Positions 24,294-33,800 of a stretch of DNA of 64,000 bases are shown here, piece after piece. The notes beneath the pieces are model-generated. The model was not told where the DNA came from and did not search any database. It saw only the letters and a program-made list of their open reading frames with translations. The number at the start of each line of letters is the position of its first letter. The stretch's first letter is position 1. Source of the stretch: Elusimicrobia bacterium RIFOXYA12_FULL_51_18 (lineage in GTDB: Bacteria; Elusimicrobiota; Elusimicrobia; Elusimicrobiales; UBA9959); assembly GCA_001800245.1 (NCBI GenBank), contig MGVA01000027.1, positions 90,559-154,558 of the forward strand, in the 5' to 3' direction. Both the position numbers and the translations under genes were made by a program.

Positions 24294-25850
24294 ATGCAAA
24301 AGAATTTGATACTCGCTATCGTATTATCGTCGGCAGTTTACATACTCTGGTATTCCTTCATCGAAAAGCCCCAGGCGGTCCAACAAGCCCCGGCTTCGTC
24401 CGCTCAGCTCCAGAGTCCATTGCCCGCGGCCGGCGGGACGGCCCCGGCGTCCTCCTATGCGGCTTCAGCCGCCGCGCCCGCAGCCTCCATCCCGGCCTCA
24501 TCCGATTGGCCCAGGAACAGCGTAAAGCTTGACCTGCCCAAAGCCTCCTACTCTTTCCATCCCTCCGGCGCTTCTATAAAAAGCGTGGTCTATCAGGGCC
24601 CCGTCGCCCCGGTGGAACTGGTCATTAACGCGGCGCCGGGCTTTCTCAGTTCTTTTGACAACCTCTCCTTCACCCTTAAGAGCAAAACGGCGGACAGCGT
24701 AACCTTCTCCGCCCGCGCCGCCGAAGGCGTGACCATAACAAAAAAATTCACCCTAAACGGGGACGACAAAATAAACCTGCTGGAGATAATCGCCGCAAAC
24801 TCCAACTCCGCGCCTGCGGTACTGGGAGCGTGGGATCTAAAACTGGGGCCGGGTCTCGGCACGGTCAAGAGCGAAGAAAAAGAAAACCCGGACCTCTGGA
24901 ACGCTAAATACACCGTGCGGGAGGAGGGAAAAAAATTCCCGACCGTAAAAACCCTCAAAGAAAGTCAGAAAGCGGGGTCCTGGATATGGGCCGGCGTGGA
25001 CAACAGGTATTTCCTGGCCGCGGTACTGGGCGGGGATATGAAGCGCGACGAGCTCAATTTCTCCAAGCCGGAGATCAACGGCAAAAAGACGCCTCTTTTA
25101 TCAATGCCCTTCGAGGCCGTGATGCTGGCTCCCAAAGAAATCCGCGTCTGGCGCGTAGAATTTTATATCGGCCCCAAGGATTACAAACTGCTCCAGGCCC
25201 TGGGCAGCGGCCTTGACCGCTCCGTGGATTTCGGTTTTTTCTCGCCGTTGGCCAAGCTTGCAGATTCCGCTCTCGGCTATTTTTACGGGCTTACCGGAAA
25301 TTACGGTTTTGCCATAGTGATACTCAGCGTGATCCTGCAGATACTAATGTTCCCGTTGAGCTGGAAGTCGTTCAAAGCCATGGCTGTCATGAAAAAGATA
25401 CAGCCTGAGATGCAGGCCATACAGGCGCGCTACAAGGACGATCCCAAGCGCATGAACTCCGAAGTCATGGAACTTTATAAACGGCACGGCACCAACCCTC
25501 TGGGCGGCTGCCTGCCGATGCTCATTCAGATACCCATCTTCTTCTCGCTGTTTACGGCGTTAAGGAACTCCTGGCCCCTGCATGGCGCGCCCTTTATCTT
25601 CTGGATAAAAGACCTGTCGGCAAAAGACCCCTATTATGTTCTGCCGCTGGTCATGGGCGCCATAATGTTCCTGCAGCAGCTTCTGACCCCGCAGACCGGA
25701 GATAAAGCCCAGGCCGCCATGATGAAATGGATGCCGGTGATCTTCACATTCATGTTCCTGAGTTTTCCTTCGGGGCTTGTAATGTATTGGCTTATCAACA
25801 GCATTTGGGGTTTCGCGCAAACCATGATTTTACAGAAGAAAATGGCATGA
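24294..25850 (+). CDS. yidC: Membrane protein insertase YidC
   Basis: 518-residue insertase/chaperone of the inner membrane, long diderm form. It has an N-terminal anchor (LILAIVLSSAVYILWYSF), a Pro/Ala-rich linker, a large periplasmic beta domain (about 85-330), and the five-helix core with NYGFAIVILSVILQILMFPL, GGCLPMLIQIPIFFSLFTAL and FMFLSFPSGLVMYWLINSIWG. The positively charged cytoplasmic loop MKKIQPEMQAIQARYKDD is typical. I use the ATG at 24294 (GGAGA upstream). The large periplasmic domain supports an organism with an outer membrane. Confidence 0.96.
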   Translation: MQKNLILAIVLSSAVYILWYSFIEKPQAVQQAPASSAQLQSPLPAAGGTAPASSYAASAAAPAASIPASSDWPRNSVKLDLPKASYSFHPSGASIKSVVYQGPVAPVELVINAAPGFLSSFDNLSFTLKSKTADSVTFSARAAEGVTITKKFTLNGDDKINLLEIIAANSNSAPAVLGAWDLKLGPGLGTVKSEEKENPDLWNAKYTVREEGKKFPTVKTLKESQKAGSWIWAGVDNRYFLAAVLGGDMKRDELNFSKPEINGKKTPLLSMPFEAVMLAPKEIRVWRVEFYIGPKDYKLLQALGSGLDRSVDFGFFSPLAKLADSALGYFYGLTGNYGFAIVILSVILQILMFPLSWKSFKAMAVMKKIQPEMQAIQARYKDDPKRMNSEVMELYKRHGTNPLGGCLPMLIQIPIFFSLFTALRNSWPLHGAPFIFWIKDLSAKDPYYVLPLVMGAIMFLQQLLTPQTGDKAQAAMMKWMPVIFTFMFLSFPSGLVMYWLINSIWGFAQTMILQKKMA

Positions 25851-25963
25851 CGCCGGGATATTCAACCAATTCAGGAGATTCACGGGTAATCGGATATACG
25901 GTTTAACACAGCGGCATCCGCGCTATTTCCCGCGCGGACCGCGTATTTCTGGAGGAAACACAC

Positions 25964-26842
25964 ATGAAAGAGACGAAAGTAGAAGCAAAAACCATACAGG
26001 ACGCTGTGGAAATCGGCCTGATGGAACTGGGCCTGCGGCGCGACCAGGTCGAAGTTGTGGTTGTAAGCGAAGGAACGAAGGGCTTCCTCGGTTTAGGCGC
26101 TAAGAAAGCCTGCGTAATGCTGCGCGAGAAAAAATGGACCGGCGGCGGCCATTATCAGCAGGAAGACTCCCGCCGCGAACGGCCTTCAGCCGGTCGGGGC
26201 AGGAACGAGAACTCCCGCCGCGACGGCCCGCCCAGGCGCGACAGAGGCAACTCAAGGCCGCGCCCCGAACGCACTCCGTATGCCAGGACAACCGACGCCG
26301 TACGCCCCGACGCGGTCTATCAGGAGGTGAGCCTGGCCATGGAAACCGTTCAAACGCCGGAAGATCCCGTGGAACACGCGAAGCTGGTGTTCGCCACCAC
26401 CATTAAGCTCATGAGCCTTGAAGCCACCGTCACCGACGCCAAACAGGAACCCGGACAAGGCATCATCTCCCTGAAATTCGACTGCCCGGATTCGGCCGTC
26501 TTCACCGCTGAAAACGCAAGAGGCCTGCAGTCCCTGCAATTCCTGATAAACTCCATAATCAACAAGAACCGCAAGAACCGCTACTCCGTCAGGATCGACA
26601 CCGCCGAATACTGGACCAAGAAGGAAGAGGAACTGGCCGCAAAGGTGGAATCCGTGGTGAAAGATGTGATCGGAACCGCCCGCCCCTACCGTCTTGAGCC
26701 GATGTCGGCTCCGCTGCGCAAATACGTGCACAGTCTGATAAAAGCCAAGTATCCTGAAGTGGAAACGCTTTCGGAAGGCGAAGGTAAGTGGCGTAAAGTG
26801 GTAATCCGCCCCGCTTCACAGAAAGAAGCCGCCCAGCAGTAA
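25964..26842 (+). CDS. jag: Jag/KhpB-type RNA-binding protein
   Basis: 292-residue protein with three parts: a Jag_N domain (residues 4-55, ending KGFLGLGAKKACVML); a basic Arg/Gly/Pro-rich linker; a KH-like domain (about 130-215); and an R3H domain (about 225-285: YRLEPMSAPLRKYVHSLIKAKY). KhpB/Jag binds RNA with KhpA and links to cell elongation control. It follows yidC in many bacteria, as here. GGAGGAAAC precedes the ATG. The disordered linker of about 70 residues is unusually rich in Arg. Confidence 0.9.
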   Translation: MKETKVEAKTIQDAVEIGLMELGLRRDQVEVVVVSEGTKGFLGLGAKKACVMLREKKWTGGGHYQQEDSRRERPSAGRGRNENSRRDGPPRRDRGNSRPRPERTPYARTTDAVRPDAVYQEVSLAMETVQTPEDPVEHAKLVFATTIKLMSLEATVTDAKQEPGQGIISLKFDCPDSAVFTAENARGLQSLQFLINSIINKNRKNRYSVRIDTAEYWTKKEEELAAKVESVVKDVIGTARPYRLEPMSAPLRKYVHSLIKAKYPEVETLSEGEGKWRKVVIRPASQKEAAQQ

Positions 26843-27005
26843 CGGCAATGGATAGATAATAGAGAACAGAAAAACAAAGAACAGAGGACAGAGGATAATT
26901 GGCCGTCTGAGGCGCACCTTGCCTGATACGGCGCCTGCGCATGTATTAAAAAATGCGGCTTCAATGATCCCTGTCCTCTGATTTCTTATATTAGGCCTTT
27001 CAATC

Positions 27006-28388
27006 ATGCTTTTACCAGACACCACCCAGACCATAGTGGCGCCGGCATCAGCCCCCGGCAGCGGAGCCATCGCGGTGGTAAGGCTTTCAGGGCCGGGGGC
27101 CTTTCGAACAGCGGCGGCCTTCCTTAAACCTTCCTCCGTTGTTAAAAATCCCAAAAACAGATTTTCATATTTGCTCAGCGCCGAGGAGAACGGCCGGCTG
27201 CTGGATAAGACGATCGTCGTCTTCTACCGCGGCCCCGAAAGCTATACGGGGGAGGACATGGTGGAAATCTCCTGCCACGGCTCGCCTTACATAGTTTCGC
27301 GGCTTCTCAGCCTTTCGATCGCCGGCGGCGCGCGCGAAGCCGGTCCGGGAGAGTTCACGCTCAGAGCCTTCATGAACGGCAAGCTGGACCTGGCCCAGGC
27401 CGAAGCCGTGAACGACCTGATAATCTCGGAAGGCGAAACCGCCCACCGCGCCGCCATAACGCAGGTCGAGGGGGGAATCTCGAAACGTATCAAGGAACTG
27501 CGCGGAGCCCTGATAACAATGCTGGGCGAGTTGGAAGTCCGGCTGGACGATTCCTATAATGAACTGGGCGAACTCGATATTAAAGCTTTCACAAAGCGAA
27601 CGGCCGCCATAGCGGGGAAAATAAAGGCCTTGGCGGACAGTTTTAAAAATGGCCGCTATCTCAAACACGGCATACGCGTGACCATAGCCGGGGCGCCCAA
27701 TTCCGGTAAGTCCTCTCTTTTAAACAGGATTACAGGCAGCGGGCGCGCCATAGTCTCGCCCAAAGCCGGAACAACGCGCGACACCATAGAAGCAAAGCTG
27801 ACACTATCGGGATTTACGGTCATTTTTACCGACACCGCGGGAATAAATCCCCGGACCAGCGACGCTATAGAGCGTGAAGGAATGCGCCGCTCGCTGAAGG
27901 CGCTTAAAACCGCCGACATCATCCTATGGGTGCAGGACGCTTCAAAAAAATCTTCCCCGGCGGACCGCCGGGTCGGAGCGGCCATTGAGCGGGGCTCCGC
28001 GCCGGGAACCGACCTTGTAAAGGTGTTCAATAAAGGCGACCTTCCAGGAGCCAGAACTCCCAGTGAGACCGCGGATGGGACGGCTATTTCCTGCAGGACC
28101 GGGGAAGGCATCGCCGCCCTGAAACGCCTCCTGATCAGGGAAGAAAAGAAGATATTTTCAACCGAGTCCTCCTCCGTAATAACTTCCGCCCGGCATTATT
28201 CGGCGCTGTTGAACTCGCACAGAGAGCTAGAGAAGATCGGACTTTTGGGAACCGGACGAAGTTTCCCGTTAGAACTGGCCGCGGAACATCTAAGGGGAAC
28301 TCTTACCGCCCTGGCCGGCATTCTGGGGGAAACCGCTTCCGAAGAAATTCTGGCCAGTATTTTTAAAAATTTCTGTGTGGGGAAATAG
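27006..28388 (+). CDS. mnmE: tRNA uridine-5-carboxymethylaminomethyl modification GTPase MnmE
   Basis: 460-residue GTPase which, with MnmG, modifies U34 of certain tRNAs. Domains: an N-terminal folate-binding part (TTQTIVAPASAPGSGAIAVVRLSG...), a helical part, an inserted G domain (P-loop AGAPNSGKSSL, TTRD, DTAG, NKGD), and a final FCVGK that carries the conserved Cys. The full family length is present. It abuts the following membrane protein gene with no gap, and mnmG follows, so both enzyme halves are likely co-expressed. Confidence 0.96.
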   Translation: MLLPDTTQTIVAPASAPGSGAIAVVRLSGPGAFRTAAAFLKPSSVVKNPKNRFSYLLSAEENGRLLDKTIVVFYRGPESYTGEDMVEISCHGSPYIVSRLLSLSIAGGAREAGPGEFTLRAFMNGKLDLAQAEAVNDLIISEGETAHRAAITQVEGGISKRIKELRGALITMLGELEVRLDDSYNELGELDIKAFTKRTAAIAGKIKALADSFKNGRYLKHGIRVTIAGAPNSGKSSLLNRITGSGRAIVSPKAGTTRDTIEAKLTLSGFTVIFTDTAGINPRTSDAIEREGMRRSLKALKTADIILWVQDASKKSSPADRRVGAAIERGSAPGTDLVKVFNKGDLPGARTPSETADGTAISCRTGEGIAALKRLLIREEKKIFSTESSSVITSARHYSALLNSHRELEKIGLLGTGRSFPLELAAEHLRGTLTALAGILGETASEEILASIFKNFCVGK

Positions 28389-29135
28389 ATGGGATTTTTA
28401 CCTTTTTCAAAAGGCATCCTGACGGATCCGGAGCCGCAATTCCGGAAACTTTTCAGCGGCGATCTTAACCCCGGGACATCGGTCGTTATTTATATTTTCT
28501 ATATCTTCGCCAATGCGTTTTTTTTAGCCGCGAAACCGGCTGATTTTCCGGCCGAATTCGCCCAGTTCGGGCTTGAGGAAAAAAGCTGGGCTTTTTATTT
28601 TTTTGTGGAAATCTGCTGGGGCACCGCGCTAACGGTCGCCGTCTCCGCGCTGATGCTGCATTTCCTGAGGATTTTCCGCGCCGGGAAGCTGTTTATCAAG
28701 ATCCCGGCCTGGACATTAGGAATGCTGGCCTGCGCCGGAACGGCTTACTATGCCAAAACTGCGCCATTCTCTTTATTATCGTCTATCGGCGCATTTTTCT
28801 TTATCGCCGCCATAATCCGCCGGGAACAAAAGGTCTATTGGCGATTTTTCCAGGCGACACTGGCGCTGAATCTGATAACCGTAGTGGTTCTGCCCCTGGA
28901 ATTTGCCGCGGTTTATTTGAGATCGGAAAACCTCTTTCTGGCCGCTGAAATAATCTCCGGATTGTGGATACTTGTGCTTTTCACGAAGCTGGCTAAAATT
29001 TTCACCGGCACAAGCGTGCCAAAAGCCGTAATTTCCATGGGCGCCGGTTCTATCGCGGGCCTGATCTTGCTGTATCTGCTCTACGGCGCCGGAGTTATGC
29101 CGAAGGAAGTATATAAAGCGCTGCTTATTTTATGA
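28389..29135 (+). CDS. Yip1-like multi-helix membrane protein
   Basis: 248 residues with five to six hydrophobic helices after a cytoplasmic N-terminus (LTDPEPQFRKLFSG). The start directly follows the mnmE stop, and the end overlaps mnmG by four bases (ATGA), so it is embedded in the mnmE-mnmG operon. The general architecture resembles Yip1-type membrane proteins, but no diagnostic motif is visible. Its role in the operon is unknown. Confidence 0.6.
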   Translation: MGFLPFSKGILTDPEPQFRKLFSGDLNPGTSVVIYIFYIFANAFFLAAKPADFPAEFAQFGLEEKSWAFYFFVEICWGTALTVAVSALMLHFLRIFRAGKLFIKIPAWTLGMLACAGTAYYAKTAPFSLLSSIGAFFFIAAIIRREQKVYWRFFQATLALNLITVVVLPLEFAAVYLRSENLFLAAEIISGLWILVLFTKLAKIFTGTSVPKAVISMGAGSIAGLILLYLLYGAGVMPKEVYKALLIL

Positions 29136-30949
29136 CCTTTTTCGATCATCCGCAGGATTTTGACGTCATAGTGATCGGCGGCGGGCACGCCGGCTGTGAA
29201 GCCGCTTTGGCGGCCTCAGGCATGGGAATGAGAACATTGCTGATGACGCAGGACCTGGATACTATCGCGCAAATGTCGTGCAATCCTTCCATAGGCGGAC
29301 TGGGAAAAGGCCAGATCGTCCGGGAAATAGACGCGCTGGGCGGCCACATGGCCAGGGTCGCCGACCTATCGGTTTTAAGCGCGCACACGCTCAACATCTC
29401 CCGCGGAGCGGCCGTCCGGGCGCCCAGGGCCCAATGCGATAAAAAACTCTACCAGTTCGCCATGAAACACACACTGGAACTGGCCAAGAACCTCGCCTTG
29501 ATCCAGGACGAAGCGGCGAGGGTATGGACAGAGGGCTCCGAACTCCGGGGAGTGGCAACCATCCGGAACACCCGCTATAAATCCAAAACCGTAATACTTA
29601 CCACCGGTACTTTCCTGAACGGCGTCATCCACATCGGCCTCTCCTCTTTCCGGGGGGGACGCTACAACCACCCGCCTTCTGACGGGATGTCCCCGTCGCT
29701 TGAAGCGCTGGGATTAAAGCTCGGACGATTTAAGACCGGCACTCCAATGCGCCTGAACGGCCGCACCATAGATTTCTCAAAATGCGAGGAACAGCCTCCA
29801 GACGCCCCGCCTCCTCTTTTTTCCCATTTCACGAAGACGCCCAAACGCGCTCTGATGCCCTGCTGGATAACGCGCACCGGCGAACGCTCCGCCGCCATAA
29901 TTAAAGCCAACCTGGACAAATCCCCGCTTTATTCCGGACGCATAAAATCCACCGGCCCCCGTTACTGTCCTTCCATAGAGGACAAGATCGTAAAGTTCCC
30001 GCACCATACGAGCCATATCCTGTTCCTGGAACCCGAAGGCTTTGACACAGAGGAATATTACGTCAACGGGCTCTCAACCAGCCTGCCGGAAGAAGTCCAG
30101 CTGGAACTGGTGCGCTCCGTAAAAGGGCTGGAGCGCGCCGAGCTGATGCGCGCGGCCTACGCCATAGAATACGATTACTGCCTTCCCGTCCAACTGGACT
30201 ATAATCTCGAAACAAAAGTCCTGCCCGGACTTTTTATGGCCGGTCAGATAAACGGCACTACCGGCTACGAAGAAGCCGCGGCGCAGGGACTCATGGCCGG
30301 GATAAACGCCGCCCTGAAGATCAGGAAGCTTGCTCCGTTTATACTCGGAAGGGAGGAAGCGTATATCGGAGTGATGATAGACGACCTGATCTCCAAAGGC
30401 GTGGAAGAGCCCTACAGGATATTTACTTCGCGCGCGGAATACCGCCTATTGCTGCGCCAGGATAACGCGGACCTGCGCTTAATGCCTCACGGGTTCACGC
30501 TCGGACTGATCCCTAAAAGATTTAAAAAGAATTTCGAGCTTTACAAGGCTTGCGTCGGCGCCTTAACAAAAACAAAGGGCGGCGCGGTGGAACGCATTGG
30601 GAAACGCAAAAGCGGAGGAACACATAGCTCCGTCTCAAAGCCCTCATCGGACAATAACATGGCCCCATGGACCAGGACGAAGGCCGAATCGACCGTAAAA
30701 ATTGAAAAAGAATATTCCGGCTACATAACACGCAATCTGCGCGAGGCCGAAAAGATGAAGCATTTTGAGCACATCAGTATCCCCGACAGTCTGGAGTTGG
30801 CCGCTATAAAAGGGATCTGCATAGAATCCAGGCAGCAGTTCCTGAAGGTCCGCCCCAGAACGCTTGCCCAGGCGGCAAGGATCCCGGGCGTTACGCCGAC
30901 CGACATACAACTTTTGTGGATCCACTTAACCAGGCTCGCCAAGGGATAA
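29132..30949 (+). CDS. mnmG: tRNA uridine-5-carboxymethylaminomethyl modification enzyme MnmG (GidA)
   Basis: 605-residue FAD enzyme that pairs with MnmE. The dinucleotide-binding GGGHAGCEAALAA, the CNPSIGGLGKGQIVREIDALGG block, the GTFLNGVIHIG segment, PRYCPSIEDKIVKFP and GTTGYEEAAAQGLMAGINAA are all present. The length is slightly below the usual 620-630, and a Ser/Thr/Lys-rich stretch (about residues 485-520) replaces part of the normal C-terminal linker. rsmG follows 12 bases downstream. Confidence 0.95.
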   Translation: MTFFDHPQDFDVIVIGGGHAGCEAALAASGMGMRTLLMTQDLDTIAQMSCNPSIGGLGKGQIVREIDALGGHMARVADLSVLSAHTLNISRGAAVRAPRAQCDKKLYQFAMKHTLELAKNLALIQDEAARVWTEGSELRGVATIRNTRYKSKTVILTTGTFLNGVIHIGLSSFRGGRYNHPPSDGMSPSLEALGLKLGRFKTGTPMRLNGRTIDFSKCEEQPPDAPPPLFSHFTKTPKRALMPCWITRTGERSAAIIKANLDKSPLYSGRIKSTGPRYCPSIEDKIVKFPHHTSHILFLEPEGFDTEEYYVNGLSTSLPEEVQLELVRSVKGLERAELMRAAYAIEYDYCLPVQLDYNLETKVLPGLFMAGQINGTTGYEEAAAQGLMAGINAALKIRKLAPFILGREEAYIGVMIDDLISKGVEEPYRIFTSRAEYRLLLRQDNADLRLMPHGFTLGLIPKRFKKNFELYKACVGALTKTKGGAVERIGKRKSGGTHSSVSKPSSDNNMAPWTRTKAESTVKIEKEYSGYITRNLREAEKMKHFEHISIPDSLELAAIKGICIESRQQFLKVRPRTLAQAARIPGVTPTDIQLLWIHLTRLAKG

Positions 30950-30961
30950 GGATTAACCGCT

Positions 30962-31615
30962 ATGGATGAGATAAGCAGGGAGACTCTGAAAAAATGGGGG
31001 ATCGCCCTGACAAAAGAACAGGAAGCCAAACTGGAGCTTTTCAAAGCGGAGTTGCTGGAAAAAAATTCGCGCTTCAATCTTATTTCGCAGAATGATACCG
31101 GCGACCTCTGGCCGCGCCACATCCTGGACGCCCTGGCCGGCGTCCCGTTGCTGTCGAAACTGCTTAAGCCGGGGGACTCCGTAGCCGACGCTGGAGCTGG
31201 GGCCGGCTTCCCGGGTATCCCGCTGGCCGTAGCGTTGGAAACATTCGGGTTCGATCTCTGGGACTCCAGCCTTAAACGACAACAATTCCTAACCTGGACG
31301 GCGGCACGGCTCAAGCTTAAGAATATCCGCGCGTTGCACCGGAGAATAGGACAAAGCGGCACGCTGGAAGACGGAAAATACGGCGCGGTCGTGGAACGGG
31401 CCATGGGGAAACTTGAAAACATACTTCCTCAATGCTTAAATATGCTGAAAGCGGGCGGGATCTTCCTGGCCTGGCAATCCTGCGGGCGGGCGGAAGATTC
31501 GCCGTCAATAAGGAAAAGCCTGGAATCGCATCACAGCCGCGCGGAAGAAACTCTCGAATACAGGCTTCCGAACGAAGAAAAGGCCAGATTTATACTAGTT
31601 TTCAGAAAAAACTAA
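30962..31615 (+). CDS. rsmG: 16S rRNA (guanine-527-N7) methyltransferase RsmG
   Basis: 217-residue SAM-dependent methyltransferase acting on 16S rRNA. The N-terminal LFKAELLEKNSRFNLISQND and HILDALAGVPLL pattern, the SAM-binding VADAGAGAGFPGIPLAV, and the later GAVVERAMGKLENIL segment identify it. It follows mnmG in the classic gidA-gidB order, probably the last tRNA/rRNA modification gene of the operon. Confidence 0.93.
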   Translation: MDEISRETLKKWGIALTKEQEAKLELFKAELLEKNSRFNLISQNDTGDLWPRHILDALAGVPLLSKLLKPGDSVADAGAGAGFPGIPLAVALETFGFDLWDSSLKRQQFLTWTAARLKLKNIRALHRRIGQSGTLEDGKYGAVVERAMGKLENILPQCLNMLKAGGIFLAWQSCGRAEDSPSIRKSLESHHSRAEETLEYRLPNEEKARFILVFRKN

Positions 31616-31637
31616 ATTACTCACAAGTGGGGAAATA

Positions 31638-32150
31638 ATGCATATTCTAAATTATTACTTTACGCCGTTCGCCGTCATACTTATAGTTTTCGCGGTATAT
31701 TTTTCAGAACCGGGGAAGAACGTTACCTACGCCTCTTTTGCCATCCTGGCCGCGTCTTTCGGGATCAACTACTGGTTCACGAAGAACACTTACCGTTTCA
31801 TGCGTTGGATGCACAACATCCGGGCGCTCATGGTCTGGCTGAACCTGCTCACCAGCACGGTGCTGTTCTATCTGCTGTTCCCGTATTGGGCCCCCATGTG
31901 GCTTTTATTTATTATAGCTCCGGCCACCTCCGCCATGTTTATGAAAAAATCGCGGGTATTTTTCATCGCCTTCGCCTCGGCCGCCGCGATGCTCGGAGCC
32001 TATTATGTTAAAAGCATCCTTCTGGACATGCCGTTCGGCTCTCAGCTTTGGGCCACGGCCTCGGTACAGGCGCTTTTCCTCATATTTTTCTCAATGTTCG
32101 TGGCGGCCATGTCCGAAATGATACTAAAAGTCAGGGATTCGCTCCGCTGA
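31638..32150 (+). CDS. Hypothetical membrane protein, 170 aa
   Basis: 170 residues with about five hydrophobic helices spread over the whole chain, and few charged residues apart from a central WFTKNTYRFMRWMHNIR loop. GGGGAAATA precedes the ATG. It lies 22 bases after rsmG and 47 before the metalloprotease gene, so it may share a transcript with either. No family recognised. Confidence 0.65.
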   Translation: MHILNYYFTPFAVILIVFAVYFSEPGKNVTYASFAILAASFGINYWFTKNTYRFMRWMHNIRALMVWLNLLTSTVLFYLLFPYWAPMWLLFIIAPATSAMFMKKSRVFFIAFASAAAMLGAYYVKSILLDMPFGSQLWATASVQALFLIFFSMFVAAMSEMILKVRDSLR

Positions 32151-32197
32151 CAGGGGAATTAAGGCAAAATTAAATTTTCCCGGCTGGTTCTATTATC

Positions 32198-33340
32198 ATG
32201 GATATACTGGTTAAACTAAGGCTTATCTTCTGGACCCTTGTTATAGGGCTCTGGGGACTTTTTCTATATCAGTACATCAGCAAAGACCTGGCTTTAGTTC
32301 CTCAAATGCGGTTGTCGAAGAATCCTTTCAGCGGAAGGCCGGCGGAAGAACGGATCATGAAAAAAATGATCGCACCAACGCCTTACGCATGGCCCCGGCC
32401 TCCGGGACAATCCTCCGGAAGCGCCGTTTCAACCGGCAACCGGCCGGTCCGGCAGAACTATCACATGGTACCGCCGGTGGCTGGGGGACTTAACATAAAA
32501 GGCATCCTCTCCGCCGGCTCAGAAACGATGCCCGATCATCCCGCCCTGGAAAAAACCGCGACCGCAGACGGCGGGGGCACAAGGGAAGAAACGGTCCCGC
32601 AGGCGCCGCCCGGATTCGCCATGATGGAAAGCCGCCACTTTATTATCTACGAGGAAGGCGCCTCGGTATCCAAAGAGCTGGTAGACAACGTTGAAAACCT
32701 TCACGGCAACATCATGCTGGACCTGGTAGCCTTTTCGCCATGGACCAGGGACAACAGGAGAGTTTACGTGTTTTTCGCCCAAAACCAGGATACTTACCAG
32801 CGGCTGACCGACCGCCCCGCATGGTCCGGCGGCGTAGCTTCCTTAAGCGAGCGTAAAATCTATCTTTTTAAAAGCGAAGAAGCGTTCGGCATACTTGCGC
32901 ACGAACTGACGCATATATATTTTGACAGCTTCTTCCCGGCGGAGAGGAGCAGCCCCCTGTGGCTAAGCGAGGGAATGGCTACATATATACAGTCCGAAAG
33001 GGGTCATTCAACCCCCATCTGGCTGGCGCAAAACCTGAAATTACTTGAAAAGGGCGGCGGGTTCAAGCTGAACGACCTTGTGCGCATAGACAACATGCAG
33101 GGCGCGGACGAAGATAACGTCCGCCTTTGGTACGCGCAGTCCTACAGTATCGTACGGTTCCTTACAAGAATGAAAGCCGGTGAAGCTTTTTACACATTTT
33201 GCAAACGTCTCCGGGACGGCACTCCGGTACACCAGGCGCTATATCAGGCATACGGCATGCCCTACAACAAGCTCTCCTCGCTCGAATACGCCTGGCGCTA
33301 CGACCTGAAGACCGGTAAGATCTCCGGAAGCACGCACTAA
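32198..33340 (+). CDS. Membrane-anchored zinc metalloprotease (gluzincin, peptidase MA-like)
   Basis: 380 residues: an N-terminal membrane anchor (about 8-28), a disordered Pro/Gly-rich stalk to residue 140, then a catalytic domain. The zinc motif is HELTH at 235-239, with the downstream WLSEGMATYI supplying the third ligand Glu, as in peptidase_MA_2 proteins. The catalytic part should face the periplasm. Family substrates are largely unknown; proteolysis in envelope maintenance is a reasonable guess. It precedes the division cluster but is separated from it by 460 bases and a strong promoter. Confidence 0.8.
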   Translation: MDILVKLRLIFWTLVIGLWGLFLYQYISKDLALVPQMRLSKNPFSGRPAEERIMKKMIAPTPYAWPRPPGQSSGSAVSTGNRPVRQNYHMVPPVAGGLNIKGILSAGSETMPDHPALEKTATADGGGTREETVPQAPPGFAMMESRHFIIYEEGASVSKELVDNVENLHGNIMLDLVAFSPWTRDNRRVYVFFAQNQDTYQRLTDRPAWSGGVASLSERKIYLFKSEEAFGILAHELTHIYFDSFFPAERSSPLWLSEGMATYIQSERGHSTPIWLAQNLKLLEKGGGFKLNDLVRIDNMQGADEDNVRLWYAQSYSIVRFLTRMKAGEAFYTFCKRLRDGTPVHQALYQAYGMPYNKLSSLEYAWRYDLKTGKISGSTH

Positions 33341-33612
33341 AAGGCTGCTAACCCGAAAAATCCCGCTTAAACTTTCCCCGGTCGGCCGAAACTATGCATG
33401 GCCTCCCCGCTCCAAGCCCGTTATACTGTTATCCTTCATAAAGAGGCGTTCCGCCTTCTTTATATTTAGCGCCCCGAAATTACATTTCCACATTTCTTAT
33501 TTTTAACAATGAAGAATTGCGGCAACCGCAACTTTTTAGGCTGAATTTTGCCGCCACAATTTGATTCCCGCACAAAAAAACCTTTATATCACAGTGTTTT
33601 TTAGTTTCAGGA

Positions 33613-33641
33613 TTGACAAGCATCAAGACATACACTATACT
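33613..33641 (+). promoter_or_regulatory. Sigma70-type promoter of the mraZ operon
   Basis: TTGACA (33613-33618), 17-base spacer, TATACT (33636-33641): near-consensus. The expected start point, about 33,648, lies at the edge of the MraZ-type boxes, a layout suited to autorepression. Confidence 0.8.
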
Positions 33642-33650
33642 TTAAGCCCG

Positions 33651-33690
33651 GTGGTTTAAAGTGGTTAATAGTGTAAGCAAGTGGTTTAAA
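33651..33690 (+). promoter_or_regulatory. Tandem MraZ-type operator boxes, 10-bp period
   Basis: Four consecutive 10-bp units begin with GTGG, GTGG, GTGT and GTGG (at 33651, 33661, 33671 and 33681); a weaker fifth GTG follows at 33,693. MraZ proteins are known to bind tandem short repeats with 10-bp spacing upstream of their own operon (AAAGTG[T/G]N3 in mollicutes, TGGGN5 in enterobacteria). Confidence 0.75.
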
Positions 33691-33800
33691 ATGTGCTAAA
33701 ATAATTATTCTACCGGAGTCAGCGCAGGGACATAGCGGCGGTATCATAAGTTTTTCATTCGCGCTTGCAAGCCGGCCAATTAACGCGTTTTCAATATTAC

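Larger units (their letters stand above)
33341..33800. other. Intergenic region before the division cluster
   Basis: 460 bases without a gene. Near the left end lies TAACCCGAAAAAT (33,349-33,361), shared with the multi-hairpin element. The right half holds a sigma70 promoter and four MraZ-type boxes. Nothing else recognised. Confidence 0.6.

Noticed and set aside
33651..33700. Short tandem repeat resembling a CRISPR or minisatellite
   Set aside because: The 10-bp period with only 4-5 conserved bases, the position at a promoter and the adjacent mraZ gene fit MraZ operator boxes, not a CRISPR array.
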